Part shown: positions 30,290-41,313 of the stretch, piece after piece | Position numbering within the stretch: position 1 is the first letter of the stretch | Layout of the letters: the number at the start of each line of letters is the position of its first letter | Assembly: GCF_050947875.1 (NCBI RefSeq) | Contig: NC_134573.1 | Location: 47,564,115 to 47,628,114, forward strand | Origin: Dermacentor variabilis | Taxonomy: Eukaryota > Arthropoda > Arachnida > Ixodida > Ixodidae | Length of the DNA stretch: 64,000 nt | Direction of reading: 5' to 3' | The notes under the pieces: generated by a model | Databases searched by the model: none | Told to the model about the DNA's origin: nothing | Seen by the model: only the letters and a program-made list of their open reading frames with translations | Program-made: the position numbers and the translations under genes

Positions 30290-32797
30290 AGACCAGGTCG
30301 ATGACATGCGCCGTCGAGGCGTCATTCAACCTTCCCAAAACCCATGGGCCTCTCCCGTGGTCCTCGCCACAAGAAAAGACGGTTCCATCCGCTTCTGTGT
30401 TGATTTCCGACGGTTGAACAAGATCACGCTGACGGACGTCTACCCATTACCACGCATCGACGAGGCTCTGAACTGTTTGCAGGGAGCCGAGTTCTTTTCT
30501 TCGCAGGATTTGCTGTCAGGCTATTGGCAGGTTCCGATGGCAGAGGCCGATCGCCCAAAAACCGCCTTTGTTACACCAGACGGCTTGTATGTATTCACCG
30601 TCATGCCTTTCGGACTTTGCAACGCACCTGCTACGTTCGAAAGAATGATGGATAATGTTCTGCGTGGCCTCAAATAGAAAATCTGTCTTTGCTATCTTGA
30701 CGACATTGTGGTGTTCGCCCCTGATTTCGCAACGCACCTGCTCCGCCTCCAGCACGTACTTACTTGCTTGACCAACGCCGGGTTGCAACTTAACCTGAAG
30801 AAGTGTCGAGCTCACAATTTTAGGCCATGTCGTGTCAAAGGAGGGCATTCGCCCGGATCCCGAGAAACTACGTGTTGTTACTGCGTTCCCAAAACCTACC
30901 ACTATGAAAGAGCTACGCAGTTTTATCGGCCTCTGCTCTTACTGCCGGCGATTGATCCGAAATTTTGCGTCAATTATATCGCCTCTCACGCAGCTCCTTG
31001 GTGGTGCTAGAGATCTCTCATCATGGTCTCCAGCGTGTGACGATGCCTGCAAAACCTTGCGCCGTCTTCTCACGACGCCACCCATTCTTCGCCATTTTGA
31101 CCCTCAAGCGCCAACCGAAATCCATACCGATGCAAGCTGTGTAGGCCTTGGCGTTGTGTTGGTACAGCGTCAACCTGGCCACCCAGAATACGTCGTCGCA
31201 TACGTGAGTCGCACGTTAACCAAGGCGGAGACGAATTACAGCGTTACAGAAAAGGAGTGTATGCCCATTGTGTGGGCGCTTGGCAAGTTTCGCCCATATT
31301 TATACGGCCGATCGTTTGACGTAGTGACCGACCAGCACGCACTATGTTGGCTGTCGACGCTCAGAGATTCATCGGGCCGCCTTGCCCTCTGGGCATTGCG
31401 AATCCAAGAATATTGCATCCGCGTGGTTTACCGCTCCGGGAGAAAGCACTCCGATGCTGACGCGCTATCCCGATCACTACTTCCCCCGAAGGCCAGTGAC
31501 GACTCCGCCTGCGAGTGTACATTATCCTCTCTGGACGTTGACACTATCGCTGCTGCACAGCGTAATGATCCCTGGACTGCATCTCTGCTACACCTTCTCT
31601 CGGATGCGTCGAAAGTTCCGGCGTCGCGTACGCTTCGGCGCCAAGTTCCTCATTTTGCGATTCGCGACCAGCTACTATATCGACGCAACTATGTCCCAGA
31701 GGGACGCACCTGGTTACTCGTCATTCCGAGAATTTTGCGATCAGAGCTCTGCTCCTCGTTCCATGTCGACCTTCAGTGTGGCCACGCGGGAGTCTTCAAG
31801 ACCTACGAAAGACTTCGACACCGCTATTACTGGCGCGGAATGTACAATTTTGTTCGAAAGTTCGTCCGCTCTTGTCATGAGTGCCAACGCCGCAAAGCGC
31901 CACCGCACAACACCGCTGGTGAACTCCAGCCTTTACAATGCCCATCCCGACCCTTTGATCGCGTGGGCATAGATCTCTACGGGCCACTTCCGTTGACTCC
32001 TACCGGCAACATGTGGATAATCGTTGCGGTAGACCACTTAACTCGTTATGCTGAGACTACTGCTCTACCAAATGCTACAGTGCAGGAGGTCGCCAATTTC
32101 ATACTTTGTCGTTTTATCCTTCGTCACGGAGGTCCACGTGAACTTTTAAGCGACAGAGGCCGCGCCTTCTTATCTGAAGTCATCGAACGACTGCTTGCTG
32201 AATGCGCCATTGTTCATCATAAATGCACTGCTTATCACTCACAGACTAACGGTACCACGGAACGCTTTAATCGAACTCTTGGTGACATGCTCACCATGCA
32301 TGTCTCACCTGATCACTGTAATTGGGGCCTAGTTCTTCCGTTTGTCACCTACGCCTACAACACCGCGACTCAGGCCACTACCGGATTCTCACCCTTTTAC
32401 CTTCTTTACGGCCGTCATCCTTCTCACCTAATTGACAGCATTCTGCCCTACCGGCCGGATCCATCTGAATGCCGGCTGATCTCAGAAGCTGGACCGCCGA
32501 TTCACCTCGGACGACCAAAACCGTCAAAAAGCTGTTCACGATGCCCAGAAACCGATTCCCACTTTTCTCCCGGGTGCTCTCGTTTGGTTGTTAGTGCCAC
32601 ACCGCAAGCCTGGGCTTGCTTCAAAACTCCTTCCGAAGTACGACGGGCCACACCGCGTTCTCGAGAAAACATCACCCGTCAATTACCTGGTTGAGCCGCT
32701 AACGCCGCCCTCCGACATGCGACGTCGTAACCGCGAAGTCATTCATGTTCAGCGTCTCAAGCCGTATCACCATTCTACCGTACTTCCAGAAAACTAA
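30290..32797 (+). pseudogene. Gypsy reverse transcriptase, RNase H and integrase
   Basis: RT begins with VIQPSQNPWASPVVLATRKDG and RFCVDFRRLNKIT, and FSSQDLLSGYWQV holds the first catalytic Asp. FGLCNAPATFERMMD is followed by a stop and then CYLDDIVVF (YLDD) at ~30690-30715. A frameshift near 30830 leads into a 620-codon frame with [11 protein letters not shown], RNase H ([21 protein letters not shown]) and integrase: HHCC-type zinc region with CHECQRR, DDE residues in [17 protein letters not shown] and TTERFNRT. The end shifts frame once more at ~32600 and closes with [21 protein letters not shown], the GPY/F-like tail. At least three breaks are present. Confidence 0.88.
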
Positions 32798-32833
32798 GTC
32801 GCCAGGATGGCTTCTTTATTTCCGCGGGGCCAT

Positions 32834-32972
32834 TGTAAGGAAGATGATGAACGTGCGCACAGAGTCAGCAGCATCGGCAGCATCAAGCGCACAGCAGAGG
32901 CTCGAGCTTGGGAACTGCTCGGTGCATCCTAGGACCGGTGGTCGCTAAGAACCCCAATAAATCTCCTTTATA
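32834..32972 (+). repeat. 3' LTR of the gypsy element
   Basis: Starts TGTAAGGAAGATGATG and ends CTCCTTTATA, followed by ATAT. Same length as the left LTR, with about 11 substitutions by my reading. Confidence 0.85.
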
Positions 32973-32976
32973 ATAT

Positions 32977-33218
32977 TCACTAAGTTTATGCATACGAATG
33001 TATAATGGGGGTAAAAAAGTTGTCTCATCACCACTGTCGAGATCTGTTGGGTAATAGCACTTTTCACCATCACTGCATGTGACAGATTGACTGGTGTCAT
33101 GAGCATCTTCCACAGTGGCTGTGTGGTCTTGATTGCAAACACCTCCTAGTGGCCCACCTTCATTCTCGTACAGATTTCTCGCGCGTCCACTTGGACCGGG
33201 CTGTGTACGTGTCTGCAT
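32977..33218 (-). pseudogene. CMC/EnSpm-like transposase, N-terminal exon of copy A (probable)
   Basis: Open minus-strand frame with an acidic, Ser/Thr-rich region (TATVEDAHDTSQSVTCSDG, TDLDSGDETTFLPP) like the N-termini of related transposases. It ends near the gypsy LTR. Candidate donors (GTATGC, GTGAAT) leave a phase that does not fit the acceptor at 27845, so the true donor is not assigned. Upstream TATGCAG before 33218 could itself be an acceptor. Confidence 0.45.
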
Positions 33219-33330
33219 AACATATATTACATTTCATTTTATACGCATTGCAGCACCTGTGAATGCATTACTTAGGAAACGTTTCTGCATGTGAATAAAG
33301 AATATCTCTCTCTCTAGCTATATATATATG

Positions 33331-33720
33331 CAGGATGTCCCAGCTAATTTTAGAGTTAAAGATATGCAAATGACACGTAGCTGGAGAGAGCAAAGGTAAT
33401 GTTTGCCGTCGCTTGAAGATGCTCAAATTACATTTTTCATTCCGGCTAATTAGATTATTAGTCTGAATTAATTAGTCAGCTTCTCAAACATAATATTTAG
33501 ATTAAATGTGCGAATGAGAAAATTTGTACAGCGGCATGAAAAACTCCCGATACAGCTTTCTGTTCCTGAATACGTGCTACATAAAAGTGTTTTTAGAATG
33601 TGAAAGAAGCCCGCGAATACACGCACAGTGTCTCGAGCGGCCAGTCGCACGGCAATTTTGCGTGCTCTTGCGAGATTCTTTCACGCTTGGAAAAACACTT
33701 TTATGTAACACGTATTTAGC
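33331..33720 (+). mobile_element. Dispersed non-autonomous repeat (CAGGATGTCCCAGCTAA type)
   Basis: Starts CAGGATGTCCCAGCTAATTT, close to the CAGGGTGTCCCAGCTAA start that I recognise from many tick repeat copies. It contains an inner inverted repeat: TACGTGCTACATAAAAGTGT (from 33571) and its mirror ACACTTTTATGTAACACGTA (to ~33715). The right terminal repeat is not visible because a TA microsatellite follows. Confidence 0.55.

Positions 33721-33722
<2 letters not shown>

Positions 33723-33771
<49 letters not shown>
33723..33771. repeat. (TA)n microsatellite
   Basis: About 24 uninterrupted TA units directly after the repeat element. Confidence 0.95.
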
Positions 33772-33774
<3 letters not shown>

Positions 33775-34173
33775 ACACACCTTTTTGTCTAATGTGGCAA
33801 ATATGGGTGATGCACTGAACGAATTTCGAGACACAGCTTTCATGTTTATTGCATGAACGGTTTTTACCGTAACAATATAGAATGTAAGATTGCGATTGCG
33901 CATTAACATGCTAGAAATCAACCATTCTGTATCCTAATGTGATTCATTGCACCTTTCCTTCTGAATGCGAATGTACCACTGGTAAATCTTTCTGTATGGT
34001 ATTGTATTGTAGGCAGTATACTGTAGTTAAGCTCCAACAAGGCAGTCAAGGAAGTTTGTTGGTTGGCACTTTGTGCAACTAGTGCAATTCATTCCAGCGT
34101 ATCATGAGCCAATATTGATTTCTCTTAGTAATTATGAAGTAATTTAATTGCATACGTCAACTTATATTGCTAG
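33772..34173. other. No recognised feature
   Basis: Lies between the TA microsatellite and the BEN-like gene. It could contain the gene's promoter or first exon. No motif was recognised. Confidence 0.35.
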
Positions 34174-36751
34174 CTGACCACCAGCCCTGCGACACATTAT
34201 TTTGCGGAGTTTGAAGACGATATCCAGTCCTGGCTGAAGAAGCGTAGACTTAGAGTAAAGCGTGTCTGCGACATTTCAAGTGAAGAGGACAGTGAGTGCG
34301 ATGTTCCTTCAGAGCTATTTTGTCTATTCCTGCAAGTGATTGAATAAGCCTAACTGTAAATGTTTGACCAGTGTTTTCTTGCGTCTTGCCTAGGAACAAA
34401 AAAGAAAATATGCTAATAAGAACGAGCATTTCTTGAAGTTACTAGCAAAAAACAAGTTGCGAGCAGCCTGCGATTGCGCGATGGTCTTGAGGAAAAGTAC
34501 CACGTGCTGCTTAAAAAAGTTGGAGATGGAGCAAAAACTAGCAGAACAGGAGGATGAGCTCGTACAGATTCCGGCTCTCAATAGAGGGCTACAACAAGAG
34601 CTGCTGAAAAAATTCCCAGAAGGTAGGTATACAAGTTTTCTTGCAGTGTATAATAAAGTGATGGCAGGCATCTGCATACCTAAGCCGGTCATTGGCGAAC
34701 AAATTAATATACTATGCCAATATCTACACTTTAAGCTTAAGCGGGGTCTGTTCAATTTCTCATGCATCTGTGACTGTTCTCCACACTAGGAGACAACGGC
34801 GCAGTGCGAAAGAGTTACCCATCCAGCCGTGGCTCAACCATGACGTCCGTTGTAGCAGCCAGGTATGCCCCGCTCTGTGAAACGCCTGCTGAAGACCACA
34901 TGCAACTGGACCAGCCAGTTGCCTGTCTACCTGATGAGTCGGCTGCACAGCTCCGAGCTGAAGAAGAAGGTGCCAGCATGGTGAGGTATATACAATTTAC
35001 GTTTTTTAGACAGAAAGACATGCTTAGGCTTCCATCACGGCAGTGATGCAAAACCGCACTTAAAAAATACTAAACTAAGTGCATTCATTTTTTCTGTTCC
35101 CCTTTCTCTGTGCTAATTTTCACAAAACATTTAAATCTAAATTTGTGCCTTGTGCAGCTTGCAAAACATACTGTGGCCGTGCTTATGTACCACAGACAAA
35201 TTAACAACACTTGGATGCTTATGGTCGGGTTATTTTAAGAGGCATTTCAAGAAAAGTACGCAGCAAGATTTCCAGGCTAAGCAAGCATCAGCGCTTCAGT
35301 TATACTTGTTTGAGAGCTGCTTCACAAAATAATTTACCTTTTGCATAGTTATAAGCCTTCCAATTGAGTACTGGGCATTTGGTGCCAAGTGAATATCACT
35401 TGTGTGTATTTTTTGTTGTTGCCCAGATTGGCATTGGACAGAGCCTGCGTGCGCCAGCAGAGACGTGGCGGCGAATACAATCTCGTAAAAAAGACTGCAT
35501 GTTTGTGAAGGACGTGCTTGTGGCGGCCTGGGACCCAGCTCAGTTGCAAGGCCGATCTTTGCTGGGTAGCTACAACTAACTTGTCAAGTGTACTGTTTGA
35601 ATTTTCTCAATGCATGCTACTTTCTGCAGGGAAGCATTGCCCTTGGTTGCCATACCGGACAAGGAAGGAGCCATTGACACTGTGGAAGGTGTTTGTCATG
35701 CAAGGTGACTACACATCTATTAACATATACTCCATTTATTGAGTGCGCCTATGCATGTGTGGTGCTCTGACACAGCATTAACTGTAACCACATTATGTGA
35801 TGCCCGAAATGGAAATTTAGGTTGTGGTAATAAAACAAATATCCAAGTTGCCACACCTTTCAATCGGCCTATAGGCCGCACACCCTCCTCTTTCCTTCTT
35901 CCATAGTGCCCTTTTCCTGAAAAATTCAAGTAGAGCAGTCGAACTTACTTATACAGTCGGCGAGGGGAAATTCCTTTGATATGGTAAATTTCTGAACTTT
36001 GTAGCAGACGTGTTTAATTAAACTCCGTTTTATGATTTCTTCTAAACGCAATTTATGCCTTCATGGCTTTGTGAAGGGATTTAAGGGTGCCATAGCATCT
36101 GTCACGTTGTTTTTGTGTCATTTCCTTATCCAAAGTACCCTGCTAACAAAACTAAAATGTCTGCGATTGAGGACGTTTATTCTGCTACAAGAGGTGCTAC
36201 AAGAAGCCATTTGACTTCTCCACAACTGAAGATGGAATGTAACATTTTCATTTCTCAGCAGCTACCCAAAGCAAACTCTTATTCATTCTTTTGTTTCATT
36301 CCTTGAAATTAATCTTTACTGCATTACGTTTTTGCCAGCCTGTTTGTTTTTACTCATTTAAATGCATATGGTTTGACAGCCTGCTTCAAGCGCCGTTTGG
36401 AGAAACAAGGTTTCCCTGAGAGCGCAGTTACAACTCCAGTGAAACGGATGAGTCAATATGGGGGGGGGGGAGAAAATTGCTGACATTGATAGAGCAGCAA
36501 AAAGGTATGCTGGTTAGACCAATTTTCTTGCGTTCATGTTTGGTGCTTTAACCTTAGCTACGTAAACTTCAAATTTAATTGTGGCTCTCTTAAACCTGGG
36601 TCGATTAGTCAATATTAACGTTGAGATGCCTTTTTATCCAATTTTAGCTTCCCAAGGTTGCCAGATATTGAGGGCAACAGGCTCTTCAGGAGTCCACACA
36701 AAATTCTGTCTTTCTATTTTCATCTATTTCTGCAGGTTACGGCGTGACTAG
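34174..36751 (+). CDS. BEN-domain-like gene, seven-exon model with one frameshift
   Basis: Exon model: 34174-34291 (tentative), 34394-34622, 34790-34980, 35427-35565, 35630-35704, 36380-36504, 36736-36751. From exon 2 onward all GT/AG sites fit and phases agree at each junction. Exon 1 does not fit exon 2 in phase. The protein starts with HYFAEFEDDIQSWLKK, then a coiled coil (LEMEQKLAEQEDELVQ), an acidic linker, and a C-terminal module: TWRRIQSRKKDCMFVKDVLV, DPAQLQGRSLLG, TRKEPLTLWKV, CFKRRLEKQGF and KIADIDRAAK, ending LRRD. This helical module resembles the BEN domain, a DNA- and protein-binding module of chromatin factors. A run of 11 G at 36460-36470 shifts the frame; one G fewer would keep it open. 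It lies divergent to the CACTA-like transposase, so it may be a host gene or belong to that element. Assigned by motif shape, not by alignment. Confidence 0.55.
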
Positions 36752-36800
36752 GCCAAAAAAGGGTCTCTGAAGCAGTACTCTGCATTACATTCTTGTTAGT

Positions 36801-36806
36801 AATAAA
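36801..36806 (+). terminator. Polyadenylation signal of the BEN-like gene
   Basis: AATAAA 50 bases after the stop codon at 36749-36751, a normal distance for a short 3' UTR. Confidence 0.55.
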
Positions 36807-37039
36807 GCTTTCAATCCTACTTTTCACTTGTTGCCTCCTTGTCACATGTAGTCGTCATCTTAAGGCAGTAGTGGCTTCTTGTGTGTAATATGATGTGATG
36901 TAAGAAAAGCACAGGAAACAGTGAACTAGCCGAGCAACATGTGGCGATGTGGTTTCTTATTGCTGTGCTGATTTGCCTGATTCACACAGGGCCAGCTGTG
37001 CACAGTCGAGACCATATGACCCCTCGAGCGTTTCCATTT

Positions 37040-37330
37040 GGGCCGTTCGATTCCACGCCAATTAGCACAATTGGTTTCATGCCAACTGCCCCATGTGACT
37101 CAATTGGCAACAACCAATTGAATTGGTTATATGCCAACTGCACCATTTGATCCAAACGGTATGCAACCAACTGGCCCAATTGGCTCTATGCTAACAGCAC
37201 TATTTGATCCAAATGGTGCACAACCAATTGGCCCATTTGTTCCAAGTGGCCCAATTGTATACTAATACACAAAGGGGACCAATTGGAAACAAGTAGAAAT
37301 TTTCCAATTAGGCTCAATTGTCCTTTTTTT
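37040..37330. repeat. Cluster of CCAATTGG/CCAACTGG-type palindromes
   Basis: Repeated CCAATTG, CAATTGG, CCAACTG and CCAAATG, spaced 15-35 bp, with TTTGATCCAAA-like linkers (TTTGATCCAAACGG and TTTGATCCAAATGG). It is not coding. It resembles the clusters at 18200-18470 and 19490-19590 but favours AATT over ACTG. Confidence 0.7.
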
Positions 37331-37824
37331 TTGAAGTGGGGTGTAGCTGTGCACTAATTGGCTTTGGCAATCGATGCTTCGCCTTGTGGGCGAAACTGCA
37401 ACTTTTTTTATGCTATCCCACTCCGCCTCAGTGTCTTTCAGGGTACGTGCCTCGACCCCTGTAGGATCCTTCGTGTGGCGGCTAGACAAGAGTAAGATAT
37501 TCCAAAGAGCGATTGTTTCTGTTGAAAAGACGGTTCAACTCGAGGGCGATATTTTGGTGCTGCTACCAAGTGACATCGGGTCTAGGCCTTCGCCTTCATC
37601 GCAACAAGCCGATATTTCCCTTTTACTGCAGACATTGCAGGTTAACGCGCTTAAAATGTTGTAGCCTAAAAAGTCGTGCTTAGCGTGTTATCGTGGTTAT
37701 TTCTGTCGTAAAATTGAGCCCGTAAGTGCGAAGCAATAAACGCTGTTTCCGTTGGAATGTATTCTGCTCTGTCCCTGGCCGACTTACTAAAATATAAGCA
37801 TTGTGCTTTTTGTAATGGGTTACT
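37331..37824. other. No recognised gene
   Basis: A ~96-codon plus-strand frame at 37374-37664 has no known motif. The rest is unassigned. Confidence 0.35.
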
Positions 37825-38779
37825 TTAAGGGGCCTCTCACCTGGCCCCATTGCAAATTTTGGTTATACACTGCAAGTTGTTACGTGTCCCCTAGGGAGCA
37901 TTCTGCCGCAGGAATGTTTCATATCGGCTCATTAATAGCCGAGATAGAAATCCTTCAGTGCCGCAAACCCATGATTTCAACAGGCGGGCACCACTGCCAA
38001 GCAAGACGCTCTCTCCTCTCGCCCCGTCTAGCCTACGCAAACGGAATTCCTTCCCTGCATTCTTCCATACCGGACCTCGAGAATCGCGTGACGCATACGT
38101 CACAGGCCCCGCCTTTATTTTTTTCTCCTCGTTTTTTGTTTTTCGTCGCTACGCTCTTCCGCCGACGGCGTCACGCGCGAGCTGTTGTCTCGTTCGCACA
38201 GCCCAGAATTTCGCGCGCTGTGCCCTAGGAAACATGACTAGCGGTATAATTCAGTCCTACACGAATACTGAGGCAGAACAAGTGGATCGCAGAGCATGAT
38301 CATGCGCTTGAACACGGTAGAAAATGGCATAGTTCCGGTACCTGTGCACGTGACTGCACGACCGTGGGAATAAACAGATGAAGCGGAAGTACATCTGGCT
38401 TCCTTCGGTGTGAAGTAAAACAAAAAAGACGCAGACATTCCGTTTGTGTGTTTTATTATTTCTCTAAACTTGAATTGGTCAATTCAAGCAACGGATTGCA
38501 CAGATAACAGATGTCTTGAATAATTCTCGAAGTCACGTGTCACCACGAACGACGTCACAATGCGGACACGACTACGTAGGCGCAGGGGCGTGACTACGTC
38601 AGCGTCCGGCATGGAGCGCGGCGGCCGCGAGGAGAAGGAAAAACGGCGTTCGGTTTGAAACGTCAGATCTTTCCGCACCGTGTAGCGATGTATTACTTAG
38701 GAGACACGACCTTCATCGCGTAGTCTATGCTCTGCGCTTGTCAGGTCAAGATGGCCAGACCTGGTGAGGGGCCCTTTAA
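37825..38779. mobile_element. Non-autonomous DNA transposon with TTAA duplication
   Basis: TTAA at 37825-37828 and 38776-38779 flank terminal inverted repeats: GGGGCCTCTCACCTGGCC on the left and, reversed, AGGGCCCCTCACCAGG on the right. About 950 bp, no transposase. TTAA targets are used by piggyBac and Kolobok elements. I cannot decide between them. Confidence 0.7.
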
Positions 38780-38889
38780 TAAGCCGGACATTACTTTCTA
38801 CATAAATCGCACACTGAGGTATCTTAGTTGCATAATCGCGCTAATTATCTTCTTAATGACACACATAAAACAAACTGGGGAGTTTCATC

Positions 38890-39099
38890 ATGCTGCATGC
38901 CAGTTATGCCGTATGTCGTTGCGGAGGACTCTGGACAAATTTTTACAACCTGGAATTCTTTGCAGTGCAAGAAATGCACGGTGCACGGTCGTTTTTGCAT
39001 TTCACCCCATGGAAAGGCAGCCGCCGCGGGCGGAATTTGACACCGTGCCTTCGGGCTTAGCAGCGCAACGCTAAGGCCACTACGCCACCGCGGCGGGTA
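38890..39099 (-). mobile_element. tRNA-derived SINE, diverged copy
   Basis: Minus-strand copy of the same SINE type: CCCGCCGCGGTGGCG start, a B-box region with changed bases near 39030-39055, then CATTTCACCCC and the GAGGACTC block matching other copies. It is older and more diverged than the other three. Target duplication was not identified. Confidence 0.6.
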
Positions 39100-39282
39100 T
39101 TAATGACTTTATGGCATATGTTGCAATGTGTAGCCCGTCAGCTGCAGGGGAAGTGGGGCCTGTCAATCAGCACTGCTTATTCAATTAAAAATAATTCTGT
39201 AACGTGTGGAAGGTTCGAGAAATACGAAAGTAAACCCTGCGGCAATATGGCATTGGTGTCCGAGTTACTTGTGGTGTCCGAG

Positions 39283-39483
<201 letters not shown>

Positions 39484-40385
39484 GAGAAAGGATGTGAGTA
39501 ACAAATGTCTAGCATTAAGATGCCCCAGACAGGACTGTGTTCACTAGGATCGCGGGAGAAACCAACAGGACTGCGCTTTGTTCAACTTATTGTTGTTGGG
39601 GAGACCATGATTGCACACAGCCATTGAGACGATCTATACAAGTTCTGCAAACACATGTCTTTTGTTGCCTTACTGCGAACTGATGGCGCGCAGGCGTGTT
39701 GAATCAGCCAGGTTAGAAGTTTGTTCAAGCCGAACCTGTATTGTTTACGCAAAAGAAGGGGAAAGATTTCGATCATTTTAGTTGAGTCGACCCACTTTTG
39801 CGGGTTCATGTAAACGCCATAAGGGTCATTCGACCCGACCGCAGGTCACGCTTGCTGCTTCTACAAAGCTGTATCAATGTTTAATGGGAGAAAGATTGCC
39901 TAGCAAACAATGATCGCAAGACCCCTGTGTGCCTTCTAGGCTTGCATGGCTGCTCAATACACATGGATTAATAACCTCTCCATGCATGATGCATCACGCG
40001 CTGGCATTTGATGGGAGTAGGTATTGCAATTTTAGTATGTTTGTGTTTATGCTTACTATGTAAAAGAGCCTGTGTACTTTATTTATTTATTTTAAATATA
40101 ACTGAAATTCAATTGCGGCACCTAACGAGCACAAATTGGGCAGTGGGTCATGGGGGCGCCCAAGCAGAGGGCTGCCTATAAATTTTGGCATTTATCAGGT
40201 AAATTTTTATGTTGCTGAAATTTGTTAGAAGGCCGACTTGCCACGGGTGGCTATGAAACAAGTCACTTTTCCGCACTTACGTCAGACATATATTGATTGT
40301 GTCCATGTATATACAAGTGGTTCAATTAGTGCAAATAGCTCCTCCAGTGTGCGCGTCATATTATGACGACCGGCATCGATCATAT
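39484..40385. other. No recognised feature
   Basis: Unassigned, AT-rich toward the right, with TTTATTTATTTT at 40080-40095. No coding motif. Confidence 0.4.
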
Positions 40386-40801
40386 TGTCACGTGGTAGTG
40401 ACGGTGAAGAAAGCAGCAATACGGTGGAATACAAAACTAGCTTTTATTGGGCGAACCTGTGCCCACAAAAACGGGCTACACTTATAGCACAACGATAGCG
40501 GCGAACACGGTCGGCGATCGTCGGAAATCTGATCAGCGGGTCAAGCGCGTCGGCTCTTATAGAGCAGTCGTCGAATGTTCCAGACTAATCGTTCGGACCC
40601 GCGTGCCTTCCACAAAGTTCTACGCCATTCGCGTCAGGTGATGAAATCAGATAACATAAGGTTCGGCGACAACAGATAGCGGATAGAAGCATCGATAACT
40701 TTCCAGAAACTTCGCATACATGCAGGCGCGTCCCGCGCTGTGCGATTACATTTGTTAGGAGGCGAAACGTGGTTGCCCGATAAAGATAAGTACACGTGTC
40801 A
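40386..40801 (-). repeat. Solo LTR of a gypsy-type element
   Basis: A 416-bp sequence from TGTCACGTGG to ACGTGTCA with the duplication ATAT at 40382-40385 and 40802-40805. On the minus strand it has CTCTATAAGAGCC as a TATA region and CCCAATAAAAGC as a poly(A) signal. A single LTR with target duplication is the usual result of LTR-LTR recombination. Confidence 0.88.
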
Positions 40802-41059
40802 ATATTCAAGTTCTGCCATGCCACAACATCAACGGGATTGGAACTTGCTGCACTCAGATGCACTGCTGGCAACAGATATCAATAGGCACCTAATTGGTGG
40901 GTCATATTCAGCCTATGCTTGTTTATCTTTTTCCGGGGACCTAATTTCAACCGCTAAGAGACTAACAGTGCAAGACGCGCCTGCATGAGTTGAAACTTAC
41001 TCAAATGTGATCGTTGTATCTATGCGTGTGTATTTTCTCGCTGAATCTTGTGGGATCAG

Positions 41060-41313
41060 ATTGTACGTGCAACGTGAATACAGTTGTACTCTTTAGAAGG
41101 TATACGAGCACCAGCGATTACGGTAGAACCTTTGAGGAGTTATGTATAAAAACCGACGCGCAGATCAGATTTCCGGCCATTGTCGACTCTGCTCGCCGCT
41201 GTAGTAATGCTTCGAATGCCACTTGCCTTTAGAGGCACAAGTTGGCCCAATAAAAATGTATTTTTGTGAGACACAGTTTTTGCTACTGTGTTCTTCACAG
41301 TCACTACTACGTG
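41060..41313 (+). repeat. 5' LTR remnant of a related decayed gypsy element
   Basis: Contains ATGTATAAAAACCGACGCGC (TATA), CAGATTTCCGG..GTCGACTCTGCTCGCCGCT, CACAAGTTGGCCCAATAAAAATG and CTTCACAGTCACTACTACGTGA. Each has a counterpart in the same order in the solo LTR at 40386-40801. The left border is uncertain. Confidence 0.7.

Larger units (their letters stand above)
27896..32972 (+). mobile_element. Ty3/gypsy retrotransposon with 140-bp LTRs, decayed
   Basis: Very short LTRs at 27896-28034 and 32834-32972. The 4-bp duplication ATAT lies at 27892-27895 and again directly after the right LTR. I count about 11 differences between the LTRs, so it is clearly older than the Gmr1-like element. Domain order is the normal gag, protease, reverse transcriptase, RNase H, integrase. 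It is inserted in the CMC/EnSpm-like copy A, upstream of an acceptor site, so probably in an intron. Confidence 0.9.
24790..33218 (-). mobile_element. CMC/EnSpm-like transposon copy A, with two nested insertions
   Basis: Minus-strand transposase pieces can be followed from 33218 down to ~24800: acidic N-terminal part, zinc motif, catalytic-type region, helical part and C-terminus. Two later insertions split it: a gypsy element (27896-32972) and an RTE-like LINE (26858-27636). Terminal inverted repeats (CACTA type) were not found, so both outer ends are unknown. Class assignment rests on transposase blocks shared with animal EnSpm/CACTA-like proteins. Confidence 0.6.
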
